Assembly (NCBI RefSeq): GCF_000014965.1
Contig: NC_008554.1
Location: 1,042,001-1,106,000, forward strand
Reading direction: 5' to 3'
From: Syntrophobacter fumaroxidans MPOB
GTDB lineage: Bacteria; Desulfobacterota; Syntrophobacteria; Syntrophobacterales; Syntrophobacteraceae
DNA length: 64,000 nt
Numbering within the stretch: position 1 is the first letter of the stretch; each line of letters starts with the position of its first letter. Positions 44,141-52,391 of the stretch are shown here, one piece after another. The translations under genes were made by a program, and so were the position numbers. The notes beneath the pieces are model-generated. The model saw nothing but the letters and a program-made list of their open reading frames with translations. It was not told the origin of the DNA and did no database searches.

Positions 44141-45028
44141 TTGATTTTGGCGGGAAAAGTCTTGGTTTTAAGATATCCTCTTAGTCAAAATGTGGCGCAC
44201 TCAAATCGACTCCTCAGTTACAGTCAACAGGCGAGGGACTGTAATGAGAAAGAGGTGATATTTGACCTCACAAACACGAGATTCATGACCCCGTTCGGGA
44301 TAGTACTATTGGCAGGAACGATTGCAGAGTGCCTTAGTCAAGAAAAAAAAGTTCGATACCGAAGGCCGTCAAATCGGAGAACCAGGCAATTCCTATCCGG
44401 AATAGGATTTAACAAATTTTTTCAACTTGCTGATGTAGAGCATAAAATAGAAAGTTCACATGTTCAATTGAGGAGACTCGATTCTATCGACTATCTACTT
44501 ACAGACCAGATAGTTGATGTTTTTAGCTATGCAATAACGATGTCCGATGGCTTACAGGGATCTCTCAAGCTTGCATTAAATGAGATAATGACTAATGTTT
44601 TCGATCATAGTGGATCAGCAAAGGGTTGTTATGTCTGTGCTCAGGCTTACGAAAAAGAAGAGATCATAAGGTTGTGTGTTGCTGATTTTGGAGTAGGTCT
44701 CTTCACAAGATTGAAAGAAAAATACAGTAACCTGAAGAATTCCTATGAGGCGATCAAGCTTGCTGTTAGAGAAGGTATCACGACCCGATCCGGGCAAGAA
44801 GGTGGATATGGACTTTCGCATATACGAAGGTTTATTGAGGTCAACGCGGGGAAGATGTCGATCCTGACAGGAGATGGAAAGGCGGTCTGGAATTACGGTG
44901 GGCTAAAGACCAAACTAAGAAAACAGACGATGCATCTTCCATTTAGTGGAACGATAATTAACTTGGAAATAAATGTCGATCGGGAGAGCGTTTATTTTCT
45001 CATCAACAGCGAGGATGAGATTTTTTGA
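44141..45028 (+). CDS. STAS-like/HATPase protein (anti-sigma-kinase-like)
   Basis: The 295-residue product joins an N-terminal STAS-like half (VIFDLTNTRFMTPFGIVLLA, residues 38-57) to a C-terminal GHKL ATPase with N box LKLALNEIMTNVFDHSGSAKG, G1 CVADFGVGLFTRL and G2 GGYGLSHIRRFIE. There is no phospho-acceptor His, so it resembles switch kinases of partner-switching systems. The start is a TTG after GGTGG; other TTG codons nearby are possible. The gene is visibly AT-richer than its neighbours and lies 173 bases after tRNA-Sec, so it looks imported. The next gene begins nine bases after its stop. Confidence 0.82.
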   Translation: MILAGKVLVLRYPLSQNVAHSNRLLSYSQQARDCNEKEVIFDLTNTRFMTPFGIVLLAGTIAECLSQEKKVRYRRPSNRRTRQFLSGIGFNKFFQLADVEHKIESSHVQLRRLDSIDYLLTDQIVDVFSYAITMSDGLQGSLKLALNEIMTNVFDHSGSAKGCYVCAQAYEKEEIIRLCVADFGVGLFTRLKEKYSNLKNSYEAIKLAVREGITTRSGQEGGYGLSHIRRFIEVNAGKMSILTGDGKAVWNYGGLKTKLRKQTMHLPFSGTIINLEINVDRESVYFLINSEDEIF

Positions 45029-45036
45029 GGTTTATT

Positions 45037-45381
45037 ATGAAAATCGATATCCAAGAGGTATGTGGGAAAAAAACTGTCACGCGGGAAGACGGCCAAGTCA
45101 TCAATCGACTTTTGACCCGGAATTGGGATGATACCGATCGGTTTTACCTTGATTTCGGGAATTTGTTAGTTGCTTCTGTCTCGTTTATCGACGAGGCATT
45201 CGGCAAACTCGCGCTCTGCCACACGAGCGACGATTTAAAACGAAAACTTGTTTTCCAAAACATGGTTCCTTACGATCGAAAGCTCCTAAACGACATCCTC
45301 ATCTCAAGGCTTCGGCAGCAGACTATCGCAACCAAAACCGCATGTCGTTCGCATTCCCAATTGAAGAATGGGACAACCTAG
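45037..45381 (+). CDS. STAS-like DUF4325 protein
   Basis: This 114-residue protein matches the DUF4325 STAS-like family: REDGQVINRLLTRNW, then FYLDFGNLLVASVSFIDEAF and FGKLALCHTSDDLKRKL, ending LLNDILISRLRQQ. It probably partners the HATPase encoded immediately upstream. The start ATG 45037 gives the family N-terminus. AT-rich like its neighbour. The last 20 residues (after RLRQQ) do not look conserved, and the frame stays open for 132 codons after the TAG stop, so the 3' end may be altered. Confidence 0.75.
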   Translation: MKIDIQEVCGKKTVTREDGQVINRLLTRNWDDTDRFYLDFGNLLVASVSFIDEAFGKLALCHTSDDLKRKLVFQNMVPYDRKLLNDILISRLRQQTIATKTACRSHSQLKNGTT

Positions 45382-45458
45382 CAGTCCGTTCCGTGCTCAG
45401 TCTTCGAGCGGCTGCGGATCAAGATTGGAATTCCGAAGGTCCTCCAACAGGAATTTAA
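45342..45458 (+). CDS. Possible short third frame overlapping the DUF4325 gene
   Basis: A 38-codon frame (MSFAFPIEEWDNLAVRSVLS, then LRAAADQDWN) starts inside the 3' end of the DUF4325 gene and stops at TAA. Its residue make-up is protein-like, more so than the overlapping tail of DUF4325, and it could be the start of a truncated third gene of the insert. No ribosome site is obvious and no family is recognised. Confidence 0.2.
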   Translation: MSFAFPIEEWDNLAVRSVLSLRAAADQDWNSEGPPTGI

Positions 45459-46567
45459 GGAATCTGAGCCAGAAAAACTTAATAAGTCAATAAAAACGGA
45501 ATATTATTGCGCTGAGGGCTGTAAGACCCAACTGGGTATTCTTGAGAAAAGCAGCAAATTTGGAAGGTTGCAACGACACTCATCCGCAAGCCTACGTAAT
45601 TCATTGGCAAATTGTCAAGAAAAAGTTCAATCGCTAGGGTCTAACAATTTTCCGGAGCTATCTGCCTGTAATTATACAGCAATTTGGTTTCACAGAGCGG
45701 GATTCCTTAAACTCCTGTCCAAGGGTTTCTTACCGAGAGATTTTTCACCTTCGAGGTGGAGCGGGCCCTTTCCCTGACAGTCCTCCAAATGCAGGCACCC
45801 TTCCCAAACAGCATAAACGCGCAAGGAGCCTCTCCACCACCCTCCGGTCTCCGGAAGGGCCTCTTGGCTTCACTGGTGGCGACTCCTTTAATCATTTGAT
45901 AATCACGCACCTCACCGATGTCAAGTTCCGCTTGCTGTCCCGAATGCACGATTTTTGTGCGCGTGCCCGAACCCGCGATGGCTGATTGACGGCAATCCGG
46001 AGCGAAACGTTCCGCACACCACCGGCATGCTGAACAGGCCCGGGCGATCGCCCCCCCGGCCGTTCCCCTGCGCGGGCACTTCCGGTTTCCCCCGGGACGC
46101 GCCTGGAGTATCCGGCCCGTCCGCGCGTCATTCATTATCGCCGGGCAGGATGAACACGCCCTCAACCCCCATCACGAAGAGCCGTCCTTCAAAAACAAAA
46201 TCCGTGCCGTTGAGGTTCCTCTTGCTTTTTTCATCAGAATATTTAATGATTTTATGGAAAATTTCAGCGTGCCCCGGGAAGTTTCCCGGGCAGAATCCAA
46301 CATCGAAACGATCCTCGGGATTCCTTGGCGGTCATCTTGAAGCATTATTCAGGTCGGATGCACACCGCATGAGTTGATGCCCTGATCCGGACAACGGTCC
46401 GCACAAGCCATTGTGGCATTTCATGATTCCGTGAGCGCGCGGTCGCCGCGGAGTCTTTTTCAAGGCGGAGTGCCCGCTCGCGCCCGCGAACCCCCAATGG
46501 ACGCGCAAAGCCGGATGCACCTGGCTCCAATGGAATCTCCGCCTGTATGCCCGGCATTGGAGGGACG
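45459..46567. other. Gene-poor stretch between the AT-rich insert and the ExeA-like gene
   Basis: About 1.1 kb without a confident gene. Up to 45780 the sequence is AT-rich like the insert; beyond that it returns to high GC. A sigma-70-like pair TTGACA/TATCAA, 17 bases apart on the minus strand near 45897-45925, precedes AAAGGAG and a 41-codon GTG frame of doubtful value. An inverted repeat CCCCGGGAA/TTCCCGGG lies at 46272-46290. Confidence 0.4.
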
Positions 46568-47530
46568 ATGCACACACAGTTTTATGGCCTCTCCCGGGAA
46601 CCTTTCGCCATAAACCCTGACCCTGATTTCTGGTACCGAAGCCACAGTCATCAGGAAGTCCTGTCGTCGATAATAACCGGAATCGAGGAGCGGAAAGGCA
46701 TTCTCCTCGTCACGGGCGAAACGGGAACCGGAAAAACCATTCTTCTCCGGCAGGTGCTGCAGGCGCTCGATCCCCGCGTGAAGGCCGTCCTCATAAGCAG
46801 GCCGCCGGAGACTTTCGAAGAACTGCTGAAGGAGGTCCTTCGGGGTCTCGGCCTTCCCCCGGGGGAGCCGGACAAGAGCTCGATGCTCTCCCGGTTGCAC
46901 GAATACCTCTACCGTGGGTCGTCCGGGGATGAAATCCTGCTCATGGCCGTGGACGAAGCCCACGAAATGAGCGGGGAAGTGCTGGAGGAATTGCGCGTGC
47001 TCTGCAACCCCGACCCCAGGAGACCGGGGCCGGGAGCCGTGCAGCTGATTTTTGCGGGGAGACCGGAATTCGAGGAAAAGCTCCGGTCCCGGGAATTGAG
47101 ACAGGTCATTCAAAGGGTTTCGCTTCGTTGCCGGCTCGAGCCACTGACCGAAAGCGAAATCCGGGAATATGTCGAGCACCGGCTGAAAACGGCCGGGGGC
47201 AGCGGAACCGGTATTTTCGCCCCCGATGCCGTCGATCTGATCTGCAGGCACAGCCGGGGCATTCCCCTGAACGTCAACGCGCTTGCCTACATGGCCATCT
47301 GTGGGGGCTATGCCCTGTCTCGGAAACAAATCGGTCCGGACGTCGTGGAAAAGGTCTCCCCGGTCCTGGGCGGCCGCAAGCCGCAAAGATGGAAAGAGGC
47401 GACCGGGTCGGTCAAGGCTCTTGCCGGCCTTAACGGGGACAGCCCGCTGATCACGAAGGTCACCTACGCCTTGCTGGCCTATTCCTTCCTGGCGCTGTTC
47501 ATTGTCTTCTGGTTGAACCTGCTCTTCTGA
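46568..47530 (+). CDS. ExeA-like AAA ATPase with C-terminal membrane anchor (1)
   Basis: ExeA/GspA-type ATPases use ATP to assemble envelope complexes across peptidoglycan. The 320-residue protein starts MHTQFYGLSREPFAINPDP, a hallmark of the family, and has Walker A VTGETGTGKTILLRQVL, Walker B LLMAVDEAHEMSGE and LIFAGRPEFEEKLRS. It ends with a single transmembrane helix (ALLAYSFLALFIVFWLNLLF). GGAGGGACG precedes ATG 46568. It runs tail to tail with a paralogue 16 bases away. No peptidoglycan-binding domain is present. Confidence 0.87.
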   Translation: MHTQFYGLSREPFAINPDPDFWYRSHSHQEVLSSIITGIEERKGILLVTGETGTGKTILLRQVLQALDPRVKAVLISRPPETFEELLKEVLRGLGLPPGEPDKSSMLSRLHEYLYRGSSGDEILLMAVDEAHEMSGEVLEELRVLCNPDPRRPGPGAVQLIFAGRPEFEEKLRSRELRQVIQRVSLRCRLEPLTESEIREYVEHRLKTAGGSGTGIFAPDAVDLICRHSRGIPLNVNALAYMAICGGYALSRKQIGPDVVEKVSPVLGGRKPQRWKEATGSVKALAGLNGDSPLITKVTYALLAYSFLALFIVFWLNLLF

Positions 47531-47546
47531 GGACGGACCTTCTCCC

Positions 47547-48503
47547 TTACCGGTGAAGGAGCACGGCCAGGAGCTTCCGCATGGAAAAGACAAAAAGTGC
47601 CAGTGATAACAGCAACATGATGATTCTGTAGATTCTGAGCGCGGTTCGTCCGGGGGAAAGGATGCGGCGCAAGGGGCCGGCACTGGCGGGCCGAAGATAG
47701 TCCAGCTCCTTGATGGCCAGCCCGGCGATTTTCGCGTCCACCACCGGGCTGCGCCTATGGAACCCGATTCGCAGGGCGCGGTCGCAAACCAGGTTGATGA
47801 CCCTGGGAACCCCGTGCGCAAATTCGCGGATCCGGACCGCGGCGTCGGGAGTGAAAGTCCCGGAAAATCTCTGCCCCGCCACCTTCAGGCGGTGCTCCAT
47901 GTAGGCCCTGCCTTCCTGCCGGTCCAGGGTCGGGATCCGGCAATGCACTTCGATCCTTTGTTTGAGAGGCCGAAGGTGCTCGCTGCCCAGTTTTGCGTCC
48001 AACTCGGGATGCCCCACGAGCAGGACCTGCAGCACGCTTCCGGCGGGAGTGTCCGCATCGCAGAACCTTCCCAAACCCTTCAACGTCTCTTCATCCAGGT
48101 TCTGCGCTTCGTCGATGACCACCGCCACAATCTCGTGCCGGGCGAGTCTCTGGTTGAGGTACTCTCTGAACGTGCTCACGAAAAAGGCCAGGCTCTGTTC
48201 TTTCTCCCCTACGGGCACATCCAGTTGCAGCAGAATTTCCTTGAGCAGGTCCTTAAGGCTGAGTCCCGGGTGGAAGACGAAGGCCGTCTTCACCCCGCCG
48301 CCAAGGTCTTTCAAAAGCGCATGGATAAAAAGGGTCTTCCCCGTTCCCACTTCCCCGGTGACGACGATGAGGCCTTTTTTTTCGTTGATCCCGGCCATCA
48401 TGGACGAATAGACATGGAAATGTGCGGGGGGCAGATACAGAAACCTGGGGTCCGGCTCCAGCGCAAAGGGGTCTTCAGCGAGGCCGTAAAATTCCCTGTA
48501 CAT
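47547..48503 (-). CDS. ExeA-like AAA ATPase with C-terminal membrane anchor (2)
   Basis: A 318-residue paralogue of the preceding protein: MYREFYGLAEDPFALEPDP, Walker A VTGEVGTGKTLFIHALL, Walker B VAVVIDEAQNLDEETL, VLLVGHPELDAKLGSEHLR, and a C-terminal helix IIMLLLSLALFVFSM followed by basic residues. The start at 48503 has the family N-terminus; a longer frame to 48551 has none. The two ExeA-like genes converge, so they are not one operon. The S74-domain gene lies upstream on the same strand across 139 bases. Confidence 0.87.
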   Translation of the reverse strand: MYREFYGLAEDPFALEPDPRFLYLPPAHFHVYSSMMAGINEKKGLIVVTGEVGTGKTLFIHALLKDLGGGVKTAFVFHPGLSLKDLLKEILLQLDVPVGEKEQSLAFFVSTFREYLNQRLARHEIVAVVIDEAQNLDEETLKGLGRFCDADTPAGSVLQVLLVGHPELDAKLGSEHLRPLKQRIEVHCRIPTLDRQEGRAYMEHRLKVAGQRFSGTFTPDAAVRIREFAHGVPRVINLVCDRALRIGFHRRSPVVDAKIAGLAIKELDYLRPASAGPLRRILSPGRTALRIYRIIMLLLSLALFVFSMRKLLAVLLHR

Positions 48504-48642
48504 CGGGCATCCTCTTCGCAAGAATTCGAAAAATCCCGGCGAGGATACCACGAACCGGAGTATTTCGCACCATCACAACCCGCTCGCACCTCTTTCCATG
48601 CCCGGAAGACATTGTCTGCACACACCGGTCGCTCTCGCCCGG

Positions 48643-49929
48643 CTAGGGGGATTCCGGCACGGCGTGGGCGAGCGGACGAGCCGATGCGGTCGCCGCGACG
48701 CGCGTTGCCCTCTGCTCCGCCTCCCGCTCCCAAAGCTCCCCCACCGCCGCCCGCAACCTCTCGTTCTGAGCGCTCAGCTCCGCGAGTTGCCCGAGAACCG
48801 CATCGATGCGCTCAGCTTGAGCACTGATCTGCAGCGCTTGCGCCTTCAGCAGACGCTGCTGTTGCTGTAGCTCGTTGAGCAAGAGGGGAATCAATGCCTC
48901 GTATCGAACTCCCACGACGCCGCCGCGCGGGTCCCGGGTCACCAGCTCCGGGTACACCACAGCCACCTCTTCGGCAATGAGGCCGTATTCCGGAAGGCCC
49001 CGGGCCTCCTCCTTGTAGTGGAATGTCACGGGACGCAGCTGATGCAGCGAATCGCTGCGTTCCCCCAGGGGTGCAATGTCCGTTTTGTAGCGGGCGGAAG
49101 AGGCCTTGATCCCTAATTGGCCGTTCTTGGTGACGTACACGGCATTCCCGGCGACCGCGGCGGCCGCCACTCCCGCCACAAAGGCCCGCGTCTGCCCCTT
49201 CCCCAGGCGCAGAGTTTTGGATTCGCTCGCCGCTCCCGGATGGCCCAGATAGATGTTTTCGCCGCCGCTGGTCAGCAGGGAACCGGCCCCATAGCCGAGG
49301 GCGAGGTTGGTGTTGCCCGTGGCGTTGTTTTTGAGCGCGTTGCGCCCCAAGGCCGTGTTTCTTGCGCCGGTGGCGTTGTTGAAAAGCGCGCCGACTCCGG
49401 ACGCCGTGTTTTCACTACCGGAGGTGTTGAAGAGGAGGGCGTTGGCCCCGGCGGCGGTGTTGTTGCTTCCGGTCTTGTTGCTGCCAAGCGCCACGTAACC
49501 GCTGGCGGTGTTGAAGTTCCCGCCGGTGTTGCTGCTGAGCGCGGAGAAGCCGTCAGCGGTGTTTTGAGATCCCGAGCTGTTGTTGCAGAGCGCGTAGGCC
49601 CCGGCGGCCGTGTTGTTGCTGCCGTCCTTGTTGCTGTTGAGCGCGCTGACGCCGGTTGCGGTGTTGGCGTTACCCGTGTCGTTGAGAAAGAGCGCATTGG
49701 CCCCTGCGGCCGTGTTGCCCGCACCGGTGCTGCTGCTGAACAGCGCGTAGTACCCGAAGGCGGTGTTCATCTGGCCGGGGACATCCGTATTCAAAAGCGC
49801 GTTCGTACCGCCCGCCGTGTTCCCGTATGCGTCACTGGGCGTCGGATTGACAGGCCCGCCGTGCGCGGGTTGTCCCAAGGCAAGCAACAGACACACCACC
49901 ACAAACGTCCGACATGAAATCCGGTTCAT
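48643..49929 (-). CDS. Exported protein with 17-residue repeats and C-terminal S74 chaperone domain
   Basis: After a signal peptide (FVVVCLLLALGQPAHG) come eleven tandem repeats at about residues 37-224, ten of exactly 17 residues with pattern NTAxGxxALxxNxxGxx, as in YadA-head or hemagglutinin-like beta rolls. A linker (GENIYLGHPGAASESK) leads to the S74 domain from about 276 (SSARYKTDIAPLGERSDSLH, FHYKEEARGLPEYGLIAEEV), an intramolecular chaperone that trimerises fibre proteins and cuts itself off, then a coiled coil (QQQRLLKAQALQISAQAERI). It is probably a secreted trimeric surface fibre. The start is ATG 49929. Confidence 0.85.
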   Translation of the reverse strand: MNRISCRTFVVVCLLLALGQPAHGGPVNPTPSDAYGNTAGGTNALLNTDVPGQMNTAFGYYALFSSSTGAGNTAAGANALFLNDTGNANTATGVSALNSNKDGSNNTAAGAYALCNNSSGSQNTADGFSALSSNTGGNFNTASGYVALGSNKTGSNNTAAGANALLFNTSGSENTASGVGALFNNATGARNTALGRNALKNNATGNTNLALGYGAGSLLTSGGENIYLGHPGAASESKTLRLGKGQTRAFVAGVAAAAVAGNAVYVTKNGQLGIKASSARYKTDIAPLGERSDSLHQLRPVTFHYKEEARGLPEYGLIAEEVAVVYPELVTRDPRGGVVGVRYEALIPLLLNELQQQQRLLKAQALQISAQAERIDAVLGQLAELSAQNERLRAAVGELWEREAEQRATRVAATASARPLAHAVPESP

Positions 49930-50341
49930 GGAAGCCTCCTGAGAAAGCCGCCAGGGGTGGCGCAGAACCTCAACACGGTCGACCCGCATGGAGTCCGCCG
50001 CCGGGCGTCGTTCGGGAGCGCGGGTTGCGGGACGGGCAATGCGGCGGGCCGTCCGCTTCCCTTGCCACCTGTTAATATGTCCGCCGCCGACAGTGATGCC
50101 GGCGGCACCACGTGCATCTTCCGAGACTCCGGCCGTTGCATCGGGAAGGACCCGCCCGGGTTGCGGCCGAAAGCTCTTTCCCGAGAAATGCGTGCGTTCG
50201 TCAGCTTGTGGAGACAGGATCAGACAAAATGATAAGAAATTGTTATTGTTAATTTTTATAGCATCCCCCCGCGAATGCCGTCAAGCACGTTTCGGCGCCT
50301 TTTCCGGCCTCCGTTTTCAGGTGATTTTCACGTCTCGCGCC

Positions 50342-50395
50342 ACACCCGCGAAGCATGAAAACAGATTCATCCCGAAATCCATCTTCCACGCAACT
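50342..50395 (+). repeat. Interspersed repeat copy (GCGAAGCATGAAAACAG type)
   Basis: Positions 50342-50364 are identical to 60109-60131 over 23 bases (starts ACACCCGCGAAGC). The resemblance continues with changes through CCCG and AATCCAT. The block GCGAAGCATGAAAA also resembles ACGAAGCACGAAAA in the copy upstream of era, so all may belong to one family. Confidence 0.75.
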
Positions 50396-51638
50396 CTTTA
50401 GAAAGACCTCGAGACGAACCGTGCCGTCGAATCAACCCGAACTGTGTACGCAGGATGTACTTCGCCACCTTCATATCCCTCCCCCGACATCCTCACCCCC
50501 ACCCTTGAAAATACTTTGTCAACCCATGCCCAATTACACAGTTCACCTGATTGTACCGCCCTATCGTCCTGTGTATGGTCTGTATCAGGGAGCTTATCAT
50601 CGAGCCGGGCCAGGTGGGGGTATCGCGCTTCCACATCTGGCCTTTTTTATTGCACACCGGCTTTCCGGCTACCATTCCCACGATGCGCGCTACCGCGCCG
50701 CCCGGTCGAAAATACCGTCAAGGCCGTATTGAATCGGCTCCGAGGATCGCTTAAATTGCGATCACCCCATATTTCCCACCTCGTTACAGCCGGACCGGCA
50801 CTGAGCCGTCGCGTCCGGCTTTTCTCATGAGGCCGACCCTCATCCGCGTCGCTTCGAAAGAAATCGCACCGTACACCTTATACCGAAGTGCGTTCGAAAT
50901 GACGCAACACCTGCCCGTCGGGAGGTGACGCAGGCGGGGATAGAACTCCGCCCCTACGGACCGATGTGCCCGTCAGGCGTATGGGAGGGCTTTGCACCCT
51001 CCCGCCGAATGCACTCATCCTGGACGCGAAATGGTATTAGAATTCTTCTTGAGCCTATCCTCCCCCGGTTCCTCAGAGCCGGTGGTCGTGAAGCCACGAG
51101 GCACCTCTCTCCTTTCCTCCATCCGCCCTTAATGAAAGGCTTTTTCCGCTTTGGCAACTTCGGCTCGCGATATCTCTGCGGCTAATCGGGACATTAAAAC
51201 TGCAATTCACATTCCCTTTTTCACTTGACAAATAAGGTGCAAACAGTAACTAGTATATTCGAAATAAGAGATTTCCCGATACTCATTTAAGAAATAGCGC
51301 AAGCGTCGCATGTTACTATCGTGCCGTATTTCCGCAGGTTATTTGTGACATGAGCGAGCTGAGAGGTGTTTTTGTATCCAACTGGAGAAAATCTATATTC
51401 TCAGTATTATTATAGTCTTATCTCCGCATAAGGCAGGTGCGTGCACCTTGCCTCGAGGCTTCCCGCACCGGTTTATCGGCCCATGTCCATCGTGCGCGTG
51501 CGGAACAGAAACATATTGAAATAACACATTATAATTATTCACTTTGTAGATTATTGACCGGAGACGGGGTGTGATGTCTTCTCAAGATTGATGGATATAA
51601 CAATATCCAGATTGAAGACAAACAACCATATCAAGGAG

Positions 51639-51986
51639 CTATTTCTTATATAATTTGCAATTAAGAGCACCATGAGCATAGGGAATTGTCATATTGGATT
51701 TATATCGAGCGCAAAACAAAAGCCTTCGAGGCATGGCCTGTACCTGGCGCTCGGTGGGAAAAATCCTGAATGGATCGCATTTGGGCTTACCGCACTCCAC
51801 AACCATAGGCGAAGGTTTCAATTTTTCCAATTCGTGGATTTTTATCATGTGCGCATCAGTCAGCTTTTCCCGCAGGGTCACTATCGGCTCTGCCGATAAA
51901 ATGCCGATTTTTTCACTACATTTGCACACTGCCACACGGCTCTCAATCGCTTGTCGGAGAAATCGTCTTTTACTGTCCAGAGACAT
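51639..51986 (-). CDS. Doubtful hypothetical protein
   Basis: A 115-codon frame on the minus strand in AT-rich sequence. The product (MSLDSKRRFLRQAIESRVAV, ESEK-free middle, cysteine-containing VVECGKPKCDPFRIFPTERQ) has a protein-like residue mix and five cysteines, but no family is recognised and there is no Shine-Dalgarno before ATG 51986. It may be a spurious frame or an unknown accessory gene. Confidence 0.2.
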   Translation of the reverse strand: MSLDSKRRFLRQAIESRVAVCKCSEKIGILSAEPIVTLREKLTDAHMIKIHELEKLKPSPMVVECGKPKCDPFRIFPTERQVQAMPRRLLFCARYKSNMTIPYAHGALNCKLYKK

Positions 51987-52391
51987 CGGAAAAGAAATGA
52001 AACAAAAATGAAAAATAACGTGGAGAAAATGGAAAGCATTTGAAAATGCTGTTCGGATTATGGCTAACCATAGGACATGACAATGTATACGCTTAAAGCT
52101 TTTTTTACGAAAAACAGAAGACGGGGCTCATTGCCGGAAAACGGAAAGGAGGAAAGATAAACCGGTGTCCATGTTCGGCCGCCACGGATGCGAACATGAG
52201 GTGTTTCACAAGCGGATCGAGCGACTGCAGAGTTGAACTTGCGCATCGCGAATAAGGCCCCGGGAAGTTTTCCAGGGGAAACGCAGCGCGCGGACATCAC
52301 GGTCCCGAAGTGGGATTGCATCGTCGTCCCTGTATCGCAACGCCGTTCCACTTGTTGTGCGCGATGATTCAATCGAAAAAGGAGGCAACAC

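Larger units (their letters stand above)
49930..52391. other. 2.4-kb gene-poor region upstream of the beta-helix protein gene
   Basis: No confident gene. The first kilobase is mixed; 51190-52080 is AT-rich. It holds one copy of a repeat (50342-50364) shared with 60109-60131, an AAGGCAGGTGC/GCACCTTGCC hairpin near 51428-51452, and a TTGACA at 51227-51232 whose best -10 (TAGTAT) is 20 bases away. A weak minus-strand frame at 51639-51986 is listed separately. The leader of the gene at 52392 ends in AAAAAGGAGG. Confidence 0.5.

Noticed and set aside
45379-45381. TAG at the end of the DUF4325 gene as a pyrrolysine codon
   Set aside because: The protein already has its family length, the downstream residues look non-conserved, and there is no evidence for pyrrolysine genes in the window.
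43940-46560. Second copy of the tRNA-Sec 3' end as an attachment-site repeat
   Set aside because: I looked for GGTTCGATTCCCATGCGCTT-like sequence downstream and found none, so the island boundary stays undefined.
49220-49830. Regular 51-bp DNA periodicity as a CRISPR-like array
   Set aside because: The period is the 17-residue protein repeat of the fibre protein; spacers are not unique and the repeats are imperfect at DNA level.
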